Shown: positions 1 to 7,129 of the stretch, one piece after another
Layout: the number at the start of each line of letters is the position of its first letter
Numbering within the stretch: position 1 is the stretch's first letter
Assembly (NCBI GenBank): GCA_026770585.1
Contig: MU646567.1
Location: forward strand, 150,862-163,863
DNA length: 13,002 nt
From: Baffinella frigidus
Taxonomy: Eukaryota > Cryptophyceae > Cryptomonadales > Baffinellaceae
Direction: 5' to 3'
The notes under the pieces: model-generated
The model's database searches: none
The model's input: the letters and a program-made list of their open reading frames with translations, nothing else
What the model was told of the DNA's origin: nothing
Made by a program: the position numbers and the translations under genes

Positions 1-55
1 GAGAGAGAGAGAGAGAGCGAGAGGTAGAGAGCGCCAGAGACCGAGACCGAGAGCG

Positions 56-92
<37 letters not shown>

Positions 93-135
93 TAGATAGA
101 GAGAGAGAGAGAGAGAAATAGAGCGAGAGAGAAAG
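1..135. repeat. (GA)n microsatellite
   Basis: The tract is almost pure GA dinucleotide, with scattered GC, GT and AT interruptions (for example gagcgaga and gatagata). It contains no gene signal. The window begins inside the tract, so its true length is unknown. Confidence 0.95.
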
Positions 136-199
136 GAAGGCCATGCCTGGGCTGGATCGTCGAGACCATGGGTCAAGCTGGTCTTCTCCCCACTCAAAC

Positions 200-388
200 A
201 ATTTCTTCGCGAACCTGAATAGATTTATTTTTGGAAAATGTCCTCCTTCTAAACGATTCTTGGTACCAATCCAGATATTTTAAAGCCCTAAAAGCTCGAA
301 TATTCTAAATCCCTAAACGTTCTTGGTACAAATTTTCGTTTAGAAGGACATTCCCCAAATTAAATCCATTCAGAAACGTGAAGAAATT
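200..388. repeat. Foldback element, family alpha, copy 1
   Basis: This is an imperfect inverted repeat of about 189 bp. The left arm runs from about 201 to 260 and includes CCTGAATAGATTTA and GTCCTCCTTCTAAACG. The right arm, about 328-388, is its reverse complement (CGTTTAGAAGGACATTCCCC and TAAATCCATTCAG). TTCTTGGTAC also occurs in both halves. A related copy lies at 10586-10738. The element is non-coding and MITE-like, with no transposase. Confidence 0.85.
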
Positions 389-704
389 TCGCTCCAGATC
401 GCGCCCGGAGGCGAAGAGACCCACAAAATCGTCCACCTAAATCCCTTGATGAGTCTTTCTATTATTTGTGATTGTCCCTCCCGAGCAGGAGAGACTGTCC
501 CTCTCGCGCCAGAGTCACACGTTTTTGCTCTCGGTTCTCTCGAGCAAGAGAGATTGTCCCTCGTGAGTGAGGTTTTTCCCGAGCGGATGTGCCATCTCGA
601 ACCCAACCCCCAGCCGCTCCCACTCGAGGCTGGAAGAGGGAGTATTTAAAATGTGGGAGTGTTACATTTAGTACCAGTCACGGGCAGGCTTGTTCAAGCT
701 ACTG
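389..704. other. No gene; imperfect direct repeat
   Basis: I see no convincing gene here. Units at 483-508 and 542-567 are similar (GAGCAGGAGAGACTGTCCCT versus GAGCAAGAGAGATTGTCCCT), with a period of 59 bp. Near 617, CCACTCGAGGCTGG resembles the arm of the foldback at 4286-4438 (CCACTCGAGGCCAG). Confidence 0.6.
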
Positions 705-772
705 GGGGAATTCCCCCAGCAACGTGACCAAATGCCCCGGGGAATTCCCCCAGCAACGTGACCAAACGCCCC
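705..772 (+). repeat. 34-bp tandem direct repeat, two units
   Basis: Units 705-738 and 739-772 differ at a single base (AAATGCCCC versus AAACGCCCC). Each begins GGGGAATTCCCCC, itself a short palindrome, followed by AGCAACGTGACCAAA. The near identity suggests a recent slippage or duplication event. Confidence 0.95.
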
Positions 773-1055
773 GTTGGTGTGAACATTACTACACCCAAAT
801 TTCGTTGCCAGCAAGTAATGTTTTTAATCGTTTCCGTAGCTGTGATCTGCAGAGCCCTGCCCCCCGGACAGGTTTTCTAGCTTTGCCTGAGTCAATCTGG
901 TCCTCTCAAAATGAGGAGATCGGGAGTTGGTCCCCCGTGTGTGTGGTAAACATCCGTCAACTTTTGGAGTCAACCATCTTCAGCCACCCCGACGCATGCA
1001 GAGCTAGTGTTTCTCAGATCGCGCGCAGCACTATGAGTCGTAGTATACGTACGTA
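773..1055. other. No recognised feature
   Basis: An open frame spans 589-1056 on the plus strand, but part of it is made of the 34-bp tandem repeat and it has no recognisable domain. GTCAACTTTT at 956-965 is a motif that recurs elsewhere in the window. I see no RNA gene or foldback here. Confidence 0.5.
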
Positions 1056-1160
1056 ATGTGTGTATATACGTATATCAGAGCAAGAATCCTATGACGAATG
1101 TGCTTGCTATATGTGTGTATATACGTATAGTAGCGCAAGATTCCCGTGACAAATGTGCTT
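1056..1160 (+). repeat. 55-bp tandem direct repeat, two diverged units
   Basis: Units start at 1056 and 1111. Both begin ATGTGTGTATATACGTATA and end with AATGTGCTT, with several differences between them (caagaatcct versus caagattccc). Just downstream, TTCACCA at 1232-1238 pairs with TGGTGAA at 1244-1250 as a small hairpin. Confidence 0.9.
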
Positions 1161-1264
1161 TTTCAGGGCTGACACACGCCACACAAGTTCCCACCCACCA
1201 CCACCAGAGTTCCTCAGATCGCGCTCAGGGTTTCACCATTTCGTGGTGAACGAATTCTCTCCGG

Positions 1265-1425
1265 CCACTCAGCGGACTGCGAAGGGGTTTTGAATAACCC
1301 TTGAGCGATAAGACCTAGGACCTTACGGTAGACAACCCGTAGGGCCGTAGGGGGGTTCCTACCGATAAGGTGACGGAAAGGTGGCCCGATATGGGCCGAA
1401 AATCCCTTCGTAGCCCGCTGTGTGA
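1265..1425 (+). repeat. Foldback element, family beta, copy 1
   Basis: This 161-bp element has terminal inverted repeats of about 25 bp. The left end is CCACTCAGCGGACTGCGAAGG and the right end is the complement of CACAGCGGGCTACGAAGGG. The interior carries GACCTAGGACC, ACGGTAGACAACCCGTAGGG and CCGTAGGGGGGTTCC. Copies of equal length lie at 1825-1985 (same orientation) and 2525-2685 (opposite). It has no coding capacity and is best described as a MITE-like non-autonomous element. Confidence 0.88.
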
Positions 1426-1450
1426 ACTCACAAACGCCTCAGGGCTCTGA

Positions 1451-1770
1451 ATCTCGCCCGGCGCGCAGATTAATTAGGGCCCTACATAAATGTAATTGGG
1501 GCAGAATCCGGTTTGGTAGTCCATTTTCTTTGAAATTAAACATGTTCCCGGAGGAACACGCCTCAGGCCGCTGAATCTAATCGCGGCGAGTATTTTAACA
1601 AAATACGATTTCGGGGATCTCCGATCCGATTTGCAACGAAATTTACTACACAGGCTTGACCATTTTTAAAAGTACAGACAAATCGTGTGGTAATTTTCGC
1701 TGAAAATACTTTTAAAATCGTATTTTGTCAAAATACTCGTCCGGATGAAATCTCGCCCGGCGCGCAGATT
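1451..1770. repeat. Foldback with 24/25 arms, flanked by 21-bp direct repeats
   Basis: The arms lie at 1587-1611 and 1715-1739, are built on CGAGTATTTT and AAATACGATTT, and match at 24 of 25 positions. An identical 21-bp direct repeat (core TCTCGCCCGGCGCGCAGAT) lies at 1451-1471 and 1750-1770. CCTCAGG plus CTGAATCT also recurs at about 1437 and 1560. The flanking repeats may reflect segmental duplication rather than a target-site duplication. Confidence 0.8.
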
Positions 1771-1824
1771 GGACGCGCAATAAGTCGGTACGCTTCAAGC
1801 ACTACCACACAGGTTCCCTCCCAC

Positions 1825-1985
1825 CCACACACCGGACTTCGCAGGCATTTTGCATAACCCCGAAGCGATAGGACCTCGGACCCTACGGTAGACAACCCGT
1901 AGGGCCATAGGGGGGTTCCTACGGATAAGGTGACGGAAACTTGGCGCGATTTGGGCCGGAAATCCCTTCGTAGCCCGCTGTGTGG
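1825..1985 (+). repeat. Foldback element, family beta, copy 2
   Basis: This 161-bp element runs parallel to copy 1. It shares ACGGTAGACAACCCGTAGGG, GGGGGGTTCCTAC, ATAAGGTGACGGAAA and CCCTTCGTAGCCCGCTGTGT. The sequence just upstream (CACACAGGTTCCCTCCCACC) resembles the sequence upstream of copy 1 (CACACAAGTTCCCACCCACC). A larger segment containing the element was therefore probably duplicated. Confidence 0.88.
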
Positions 1986-2068
1986 ACCGCTCTCCCTTCT
2001 ATTCGCGCCAGATATTGCCTGTGGTTCTGCCATCTACCTCTGCCCCACTTAGATTTGGGTTCCTCAGA

Positions 2069-2151
2069 AATTCGCACCCCCGAAATTTCACGGGTGAATT
2101 TGACACCCCCCCCCATGAAATTTTCCTGTGAAATTGGGGGGGGGGCGAATT
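2069..2151. repeat. Imperfect foldback with C/G tracts
   Basis: The left arm at 2069-2093 (AATTCGCACCCCCGAAATTT) is complementary with mismatches to the right arm at 2125-2151 (CCTGTGAAATTGGGGGGGGG and then CGAATT). The loop contains a run of C residues. It resembles the gamma elements in having homopolymer tracts inside its arms, but the ends differ. Confidence 0.7.
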
Positions 2152-2278
2152 GATGGGGAGCCCACATCCAAGGGGGACAGAGCTAGGCCGTCTTGCCAGA
2201 TATTCAGCTGGACCTGTCTTGAGGAGGACGTTTATAGGAGAGGTGGCGCACCAGCATCTGTACCTCGGCACCGCACCC

Positions 2279-2432
2279 ACAGGGTTTAGGGTTTAGGGTT
2301 TAGGGTTAAGTGTTTGAGGTGTGGGAATTAGGGTTCAGGGTTTAGGGTTTAAGGTTTAGGGTTTAGAGTTTAGAGTTCAGGGTTCAAGGTTTAGGGTTCA
2401 GGGTTTAGTTTTTAGGGTTTAGGGTTTGGGGG
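2279..2432 (+). repeat. Degenerate interstitial telomere-like repeat, G-rich strand
   Basis: About 150 bp consist of GGGTTTA and GGGTTCA heptamers with variants (TTTAAGG, TTTAGAG). TTTAGGG is the plant, algal and apicomplexan-type telomere unit. The degeneracy and interior position indicate an interstitial relic or satellite, not a functional chromosome end. Confidence 0.85.
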
Positions 2433-2524
2433 AGATACACACACGCCAGGCACCGGTTGACCCAGTTGGTCAAAAGACGCCGCAGTCATCATACCTCGAA
2501 TCGCAATTCTTCTTCTTCTTTTCA

Positions 2525-2685
2525 CCACACAGCGGGCTATCAAGGAATCTTTGGGCAGGAAATGCCCGAGTTTCTGTTACCTTATCTGTAGGAACCCCCT
2601 TGTATCCCTACGGGTTGCCTACCGTAGGGTCCTAGGTCTTATCGCGCAGCGGTTATCCAACATCCCTTCGAAGTCCGCTGTGTGG
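2525..2685 (-). repeat. Foldback element, family beta, copy 3 (inverted)
   Basis: This 161-bp element is in the opposite orientation to copies 1 and 2. It starts CCACACAGCGGGCTATCAAGG and ends CCCTTCGAAGTCCGCTGTGTGG. The interior reads GTAGGAACCCCC, CTACGGGTTGCCTACCGTAG and GGTCCTAGGTCTTATCGC. Its outer end continues into a tandem array made of its own terminal sequence. Confidence 0.87.
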
Positions 2686-2848
2686 TTGAGCCCCGCGGTC
2701 TTGTCGCTTAGAGGTTATTCAACATCCCTTCAAAGGTCTTGTCGCTAAGAGGTTATTCAAGGTCTTGTCGCTTAGAGGTTATTCACGGTCTTGTCGCTCA
2801 GAGGTTATTCAAAATCCCTTCGAAGTCCGCTGTGTGGTTGAGCCCCGC
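2686..2848 (+). repeat. Tandem array derived from the beta terminus
   Basis: Four units begin GGTCTTGTCGCT at 2697, 2735, 2761 and 2787. Units 2 and 3 are exactly 26 bp (through AGAGGTTATTCAA/C). Units 1 and 4 also carry ATCCCTTC, and unit 4 extends to the full beta end GAAGTCCGCTGTGTGG at 2837. TTGAGCCCCGC follows both beta ends, at 2686 and 2838, so a segment of about 152 bp was duplicated and its interior then amplified. Confidence 0.85.
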
Positions 2849-3174
2849 GCGTCCCTCTGCGCCACAGGGGCGTTCCTGACCACGGGGGCAGAGCAAGTCT
2901 TCAACCAGCGCAACTGCGGAGGCAACTGCCCGATCGCGGGCCAGCTTGAGGTCAGACCCTACCCAGAGCCAAGATGCCTTTTCTGCGGATATTTTCTACG
3001 GAGAGGCGTGCCGTTGGGCTATGTTGGGAGCATTTAAACCATAAAGGACCTCAAGGACCAGCCATGCGGAAACTTGACTCATCCATGCGGAACGTCCCCG
3101 AGGCCCTACTGTTCGCTCATCCCTGCACGGGGTGTGCATCACTTGTGTTTCTCTGGATGTTTCATCCATTCTCG
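2849..3174. other. No recognised gene
   Basis: A plus-strand frame stays open through 3037, but it begins inside the beta-derived array and shows no known domain. CCATGCGGAA occurs twice (about 3062 and 3083). Local base use is richer in G+C than in the neighbouring foldbacks. I cannot assign any function. Confidence 0.4.
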
Positions 3175-3349
3175 TAGAGCGCTGTGCAGAGAAGTTGGCC
3201 ACGGGAAATAATGGAAAATCGAGAAATTGGGGCCACTTTGTCAACTTTTGAGAAATTTAGAACCATGAATTTCTCAAAAGTGGACAAAATGGCTCCAATT
3301 TTCCCATTTTCCCATTTTTCGGTGGCCAACTTCTCTGCACAGCGCTCTA
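3175..3349. repeat. Foldback with perfect 28-bp arms
   Basis: Arms 3175-3202 and 3322-3349 are perfect reverse complements, starting TAGAGCGCTGTGCAGAGAAG and reading on to GTTGGCCAC. An inner imperfect stem pairs AACTTTTGAGAAATT with AATTTCTCAAAAGT. The ends include TA, which would suit a TA target-site duplication. It is a MITE-like element with no coding capacity. Confidence 0.9.
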
Positions 3350-3400
3350 TCCCGCACTGCCTCGAGCAGGGCCATGAGCACACCCTAATCTCCACCAAAT

Positions 3401-3591
3401 ATTGGAGCTATTCCGGTAGGACTTGTCGCGTTTTCGAATTCGAGATTTCAAGATTTCAGACTTCAAAAATGTTTTAAAGGTCGTAAAACGTTTTAAAACA
3501 CACCGTTTCAAATCGCATGGTACAAATGAAGTCTGAAATTCTCAAATCCCAAATTCGAAAACGCGACAAGTCCTACCGGAATAGCTCCAAT
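3401..3591. repeat. Foldback with perfect 40-bp arms
   Basis: Arms 3401-3440 and 3552-3591 are identical in inverted orientation, starting ATTGGAGCTATTCCGGTAGG and ending at CGAATT. The 111-bp centre holds further partial complementarity (TTTCAGACTTCA with TGAAGTCTGAAA). The perfect arms imply recent insertion or correction between arms. Confidence 0.92.
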
Positions 3592-3691
3592 TAATTGTTT
3601 TTGGCGCAACAAAATGTACTACACAAATGCTCTACCATTACTTTTATGAGCACATCGTGTATTCACTTGTGTTGCACAAGAGCAATTAATT
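3589..3691. repeat. Imperfect AT-rich foldback abutting the previous one
   Basis: AATTAATTG at 3589-3597 pairs with CAATTAATT at 3683-3691. GCGCAACA and TGTGTTGC give a second, weaker stem inside. Its left end overlaps the end of the 40-bp-arm element by 3 bp, so one may have inserted at the edge of the other. Confidence 0.65.
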
Positions 3692-3877
3692 AATACTTTT
3701 GTGGAGACGAACCCAGGAGGGTCCCCGCGTTCTTTTCTCTCGAAAGATGACTGCATGCTTGATGGGGTTAGGGTTGACGGTGGAAACCCCAATCCCGGTT
3801 GGGAGTTTGGGGTTCAGGACCAGGTGGCCCTCACGTCTACCCCCGCTCCTCCCAGCTCCCCAGGAGTGTGAAAAAAA
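3692..3877. other. No recognised gene
   Basis: This stretch has mixed composition and lies between foldback units. Open frames on both strands cross it, but they extend into the hairpin cluster downstream and carry no recognisable motif. Confidence 0.4.
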
Positions 3878-4157
3878 CGTGCGTTTATTACGCACGAACA
3901 ACGTTGTTCGGGAACAACGTTTGGTAGGGGCGCACCTGCCGTAATACACGTGTTGGTTTCGATCCAACACGTTCGTACTAATTGAAACCAACACATAGGG
4001 GCCCCCTATGTATTCCCGTCCGTGCAGGCCTTGAATCAGGAGCAAACGGTAGTGCCGTTTCCACATCTCGTGGCCACACACAGAATGCAACAATGTCAAA
4101 CGTCGACGGTTGAGCACCAACACCGTCAACTTTTACCCAATAATGGTAAAAGTTGAC
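3878..4157. repeat. Cluster of short hairpins and palindromes
   Basis: At least seven stems lie in 280 bp. CGTGCGT/ACGCACG is at 3878-3896. The palindrome GAACAACGTTGTTC is at 3896-3909 with a half copy after it. CGTGTTGG/CCAACACG is at 3949-3971. GTGTTGGTTTC at 3950-3960 also pairs with GAAACCAACAC at 3984-3994. ACATAGGG/CCCTATGT is at 3993-4011, AAACGG/CCGTTT at 4044-4060 and GACGGT/ACCGTC at 4105-4127. A perfect 13-bp stem GTCAACTTTTACC/GGTAAAAGTTGAC with a 7-nt loop is at 4125-4157. An 18-bp inverted pair at 3923-3940 and 4268-4285 partly encloses the cluster. Confidence 0.85.
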
Positions 4158-4285
4158 ATTATCTTATCTTGTCACGTGGCGAACCGCCGTGCTGACTGCT
4201 CTAACCTCCCCTGGCGCTCTCCGACAGGTCTCGGCTGTTAAGAAGGCAAACGACCCACAGATCTGGTGGCAGGTGCGCCCCTATC

Positions 4286-4438
4286 CCACTCGAGGCCAGA
4301 AAAGGCACTTCAAATGTTGTAGTTGAGTTAAAATGTGGTGGGGTGAGTTAAAATGTGATTAATGTTTTTTTGTTGGGTGTTTAAACTTGAAATGTGGTTT
4401 TTGAGGTTTTAAATAGTCCGTTTGCTGGCCTCGAGTGG
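4286..4438. repeat. Foldback with 14-bp arms
   Basis: CCACTCGAGGCCAG at 4286-4299 and CTGGCCTCGAGTGG at 4425-4438 are perfect inverted repeats around a T/G-rich centre. The centre holds two copies of GAGTTAAAATGTG. The related arm sequence CCACTCGAGGCTGG occurs singly near 617. Confidence 0.8.
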
Positions 4439-4519
4439 CCACTGACCTATCCCAACCGGTGTCCTTCTCCACCATCTTCTCAGGGCCCAGCATCGCCAAC
4501 TCCTAACTCTGTCTCGTTC

Positions 4520-4708
4520 TACAGGGGTACCTCGCTCATGAGAAACCGCCCCCCCCCCTAGGACCACCGTAGGGCCTTAGGCATAGTACAGGGGTACCTC
4601 GCTCATAAGAAACCGCACCCCCCTAAGACCCTACAGTAGGCCTATGTTTAAGGCCCTACGGTGGTCCTAGGGGGGGGGGTGGTTTCTTATGAGCGAGGTA
4701 CCCCTGTA
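4520..4708. mobile_element. Gamma element 1, composite: two left arms and one right arm
   Basis: An extra left arm (4520-4586) precedes a full element (4587-4708). Both left arms begin TACAGGGGTACCTCGCTCAT, and the right arm ends GAGCGAGGTACCCCTGTA. The first left arm (CCTAGGACCACCGTAGGGCC) pairs better with the right arm than the second does (CCTAAGACCCTACAGTAGG). The composite is therefore a rearranged or template-switched copy and not two independent insertions. Confidence 0.88.
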
Positions 4709-4867
4709 GTTGGTCTCGCCATTTTGGTGAGACGAGGCTCGTTTTCGCTCCAAAGTTGAAGGGTTTGTACCACACACCCAGCGTGTCAACTTGAGAAAAG
4801 TCGGTGAGCCCAAGTGAGGCAGAGCTAGAACCCCCCTCAACCCCTACAGTCTGCCAACCTCATAGGG

Positions 4868-5026
4868 AAACTCCTGGAAAGTTCGGTAGTTTCCCTACGG
4901 ATTTAGGTAGGACCTACCTACCGTAGGCTATAGGGCTCCTATGACCAAAATATTCTAGAATTTTGGCTTACGGTAGGAGGTCCTAGGCAATGCCGTAGGA
5001 GAAACTACCGAACTTTCCAGGAGTTT
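4868..5026. repeat. Foldback with perfect 26-bp arms and CTACGGTAG-type core
   Basis: Arms 4868-4893 and 5001-5026 are perfect, starting AAACTCCTGGAAAGTTCGGT. The centre carries CCTACCGTAGG, TTACGGTAGGAGGTCCTAGG and CAATGCCGTAGG. A longer version of this centre occurs in the unrelated-ended element at 12142-12291. Confidence 0.9.
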
Positions 5027-5066
5027 TACGATCAAACCTCGGGAGTGCTTCCTATGGGTATCTACA

Positions 5067-5480
5067 CTCTAAGTGAATCTACATTGGTGTCCTCACAACC
5101 CAAGAATGTGATCGGCGATCTAACGTAGCCCCTACGAGGCACACCTTTGTTGATACGAAGATGACCACTGTACACCCCCCCGTCCCTCCCCACGAGACGC
5201 CGCGTGACGCGTGGGGCTTGAACCGTTGAGACTACCAGAGCGCTTTTCAAGGCACGCACCGCCCCTAGGGTAGTCGTTTGCTCCTAGGACCAGCCCTACC
5301 GTAGTACCCTAGGGCGGTGCGTGTCTATAACATCGGGTAACCCCTGCACTATTGCGGCGTCAGGTTTCTTGTCGGACAGAGCCCTCGGGCCTACCACAGT
5401 CCAATACCATACGCTATCTATCAACACGCCTGCATTTGACGAGTGTTTCCTGATGCGCCCCGACTCTTCTTCTTCTTCTT
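5067..5480 (+). repeat. Segmental duplication, copy A (no gamma insertion)
   Basis: Collinear matches to 5485-5956 include CTCTAAGTGAATCTACATTGG, GAGACGCCGCGTGAC, GGGGCTTGAACCGTTGAGAC, CTCCTAGGACCAGCCCTAC, CCTACCACAGTCC, ACCATAC and GACGAGTGTTTCCTGATGCG. This copy has no gamma element at ACCATACGCTATC. It contains a foldback of its own (arms 5254-5272 and 5305-5322, ACGCACCGCC then TAGGGTA). No gene is recognised. Confidence 0.85.
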
Positions 5481-5484
5481 CACG

Positions 5485-5956
5485 CTCTAAGTGAATCTAC
5501 ATTGGCGTCCTCTAACCGTGAGACGCCGCGTGACACGTGGGGCTTGAACCGTTGAGACTTCCAGGTCCTTGCGCTTCTCGACACACACGTCTTCTAAAGG
5601 GGTTACTCGAAATCGGACACTCCCCGCCCCCAAAGTGGTCCAATTCTCCTAGGACCAGCCCTACGGTAGGACCCTACGGTGCTGTGTGTCCTTACTTTCG
5701 AGTAGCCCCTGCTGTATTGCGGAGGCAGGTTCATCGACAGAAAGAGCCCTTGGACCTACCACAGTCCCAGACCATACTCTAGGGGTACCTCGCTCATAAG
5801 AAACAACTCCCCTCTAGGAACCTACAGTAGGACCATGCCTAGGGCCCTACGGTGGTCTTAGGGGGGGGGCAGTTTCTTATGAGCGAGGTACACCTGTAGT
5901 GGCTGCCAACCTGCAGTTGACGAGTGTTTCCTGATGCGTCCCGACTCTTCTTCTTT
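5485..5956 (+). repeat. Segmental duplication, copy B (with gamma insertion)
   Basis: This is the second copy of the segment, interrupted by gamma element 2 at 5778-5898. It carries a different local foldback at 5599-5710 (GGGGTTACTCGAAA and GGACAC pairing with GTGTCC and TTTCGAGTAGCCCC). A fragment of the same segment (AAGTGAATCTAC, GACGTCCTCATAACCGTG) recurs at about 7400-7433. Confidence 0.85.
5778..5898 (-). mobile_element. Gamma element 2
   Basis: This 121-bp foldback has a left end worn to TCTAGGGGTACCTCGCTC and right end GAGCGAGGTACACCTGTA. The centre is in reverse orientation (CTACAGTAGG left, CTACGGTGG right). Compared with the empty site in copy A, the left TA (5780-5781) aligns with the genomic TA and the CA of the terminus is missing. 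Confidence 0.92.
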
Positions 5957-6021
5957 ACTACTCTCGAGCCTGTAGATGAGTGATCCAAAAGTGTATGCAC
6001 CTCAAGACGGGCCCGCTTCGG

Positions 6022-6142
6022 TACAGGGGTACCTCGCTCAAAGGAAACAGCCCCCCTCCCAGGACCACCCTGGGGCCCTAGGCATAGGCCTACTGTAGGG
6101 TCCTAGGGAGGGGCGGTTTCGTATGAGCGAGGTGCCTCTGTA
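6022..6142 (+). mobile_element. Gamma element 3
   Basis: This 121-bp foldback starts TACAGGGGTACCTCGCTCA and ends GCGAGGTGCCTCTGTA. The centre is in forward orientation (AGGACCACC left, CTACTGTAGGGTCCTAGG right). CGG flanks it on both sides. Confidence 0.92.
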
Positions 6143-6333
6143 CGGCGGCAGTGCTGACAAGTGAACGACTCCCCTGCTGCTGAGCAGGCAACGGAGGGCG
6201 TGTTCTTCCCCGAGAAGGAGGAGACGCCCAAGTGAGGCGCGCGTCGCACCTCGTGTGAGTACGCACCCGGGATGGGCCCGCCTCAAGTCGTCATCCCAAT
6301 GGCATCTCCCGAGGCGGGCCCATTGCGGGTCCG
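6143..6333. other. Spacer with hairpin and possible exon remnant
   Basis: GGGCCCGCCTC at 6274-6284 pairs perfectly with GAGGCGGGCCC at 6311-6321. A short frame at about 6158-6231 reads NDSPAAEQATEGVFFPEKEE and meets a donor-like GTGAGG at 6232. No start codon, domain or continuing frame supports a gene, so this stays a low-confidence remark. Confidence 0.3.
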
Positions 6334-6455
6334 TACAGGGGTACCTCGATCATAAGAAACGACCACCCACCTAGGACCACCATAGGACCCCAGGCGTGGT
6401 CCTACTGTAGGGTCCTAGGGGGGGGGCTGTTTCTTATGAGCGAGGTACCCCTGTA
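6334..6455 (+). mobile_element. Gamma element 4
   Basis: This 122-bp foldback starts TACAGGGGTACCTCGATC and ends GAGCGAGGTACCCCTGTA. The centre is in forward orientation. One base change is visible in the left terminus (GCTC to GATC). Confidence 0.92.
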
Positions 6456-6514
6456 CTCGCACCTCAGCTGTCCCGCCTCCAAGCGGAAGCGCCAGTGGAG
6501 AATCGCCCTACATG

Positions 6515-6638
6515 TAAAGGGGCACCTCGCTCATAAGAAAGCGCCGCCCCCTAGGACCCTACGGTAGGCCTCTGCCTATGACCATACGGTGGTCCTACTA
6601 GGGGGGCTGCGCTTTCTTATGAGCGAGGTACCCCTGTA
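6515..6638 (-). mobile_element. Gamma element 5
   Basis: This 124-bp foldback starts TAAAGGGGCACCTCGCTC and ends GAGCGAGGTACCCCTGTA. The centre is reversed and contains CCCTACGGTAGGCC. CATG occurs directly on both sides, which may be a short target duplication or chance. Confidence 0.92.
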
Positions 6639-6711
6639 CATGTGTTCTTCAGGCGTCCCGGGAGAGTTGAGCGAGATGAATCGCGACAAGTACACGCAAG
6701 GTTGTACTGCA

Positions 6712-6832
6712 TACAGGGGTACCTCGCTCATAAGAAACAGCCCCCCCCCTAGGACCACCATAGGGCCCTAGGCATAGGCCTATTGTAGGGTCCTAGGGGG
6801 GGGTTGTTTCTTATGAGCGAGGTACCGCTGTA
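6712..6832 (+). mobile_element. Gamma element 6
   Basis: This 121-bp foldback starts TACAGGGGTACCTCGCTCAT and ends GAGCGAGGTACCGCTGTA, with a forward centre. The flank after it (GTGGCTGC) matches the flank after gamma element 2. Confidence 0.93.
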
Positions 6833-6920
6833 GTGGCTGCTCCAGGAAGGCGGCACTGAACAGTCTGATCCACCCCTGAAAGCCCAGCAACGTCAGACCT
6901 GCACGCACGTGCACACAGCA

Positions 6921-7044
6921 TACAGGGGTACCTCGCTCATAAGAAATAGCACCTCCTAGGACCCTACAGTAGGCCTATGCCTAGCTAGGGTCCTATGGTG
7001 GTCCTAGGGGGGGGTCTGTTTCTCATCAGCGAGGTAGCCCTGTA
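6921..7044 (-). mobile_element. Gamma element 7
   Basis: This 124-bp foldback starts TACAGGGGTACCTCGCTCAT and ends AGCGAGGTAGCCCTGTA, with a reversed centre. The right arm has several substitutions (TCTCATCAGC), so it is somewhat older or unrepaired. The spacers before (6833-6920) and after it share GCTCCAGG(A/G)AGGCG. Confidence 0.92.
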
Positions 7045-7129
7045 CACGCAAGTGGGCGCTCCAGGGAGGCGCGCAGCCTACGTGTGGCTGCACGCTGTTT
7101 TGTGGTGAAGCGAGGGCCTCTCTGAACGC

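Noticed and set aside
589-1056. 155-codon plus-strand open frame
   Set aside because: It runs through the 34-bp tandem repeat, has no domain or splice support, and its composition is not like that of the three accepted genes.
2686-2848. CRISPR-like array
   Set aside because: The repeats are contiguous with no unique spacers and derive from a foldback terminus in a eukaryotic context.
2765-3037. 90-codon frame with several Cys residues
   Set aside because: It begins inside the beta-derived array, and the Cys spacing matches no zinc-binding pattern I can recognise.
3686-4129. 147-codon minus-strand open frame
   Set aside because: It is made largely of the hairpin cluster, with no recognisable motif and no conserved-looking segment.
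5208-5245. Possible minus-strand tRNA-derived element (GGTTCAAGCCC)
   Set aside because: The bases flanking the loop do not pair as a T stem, and no A box or acceptor stem is present in either duplicated copy.
6576-6771. Overlapping open frames on both strands reading LMSEVPLY and YRGTSLIRN
   Set aside because: These are products of the palindromic gamma arms, which give the same peptides on either strand. They are not independent genes.
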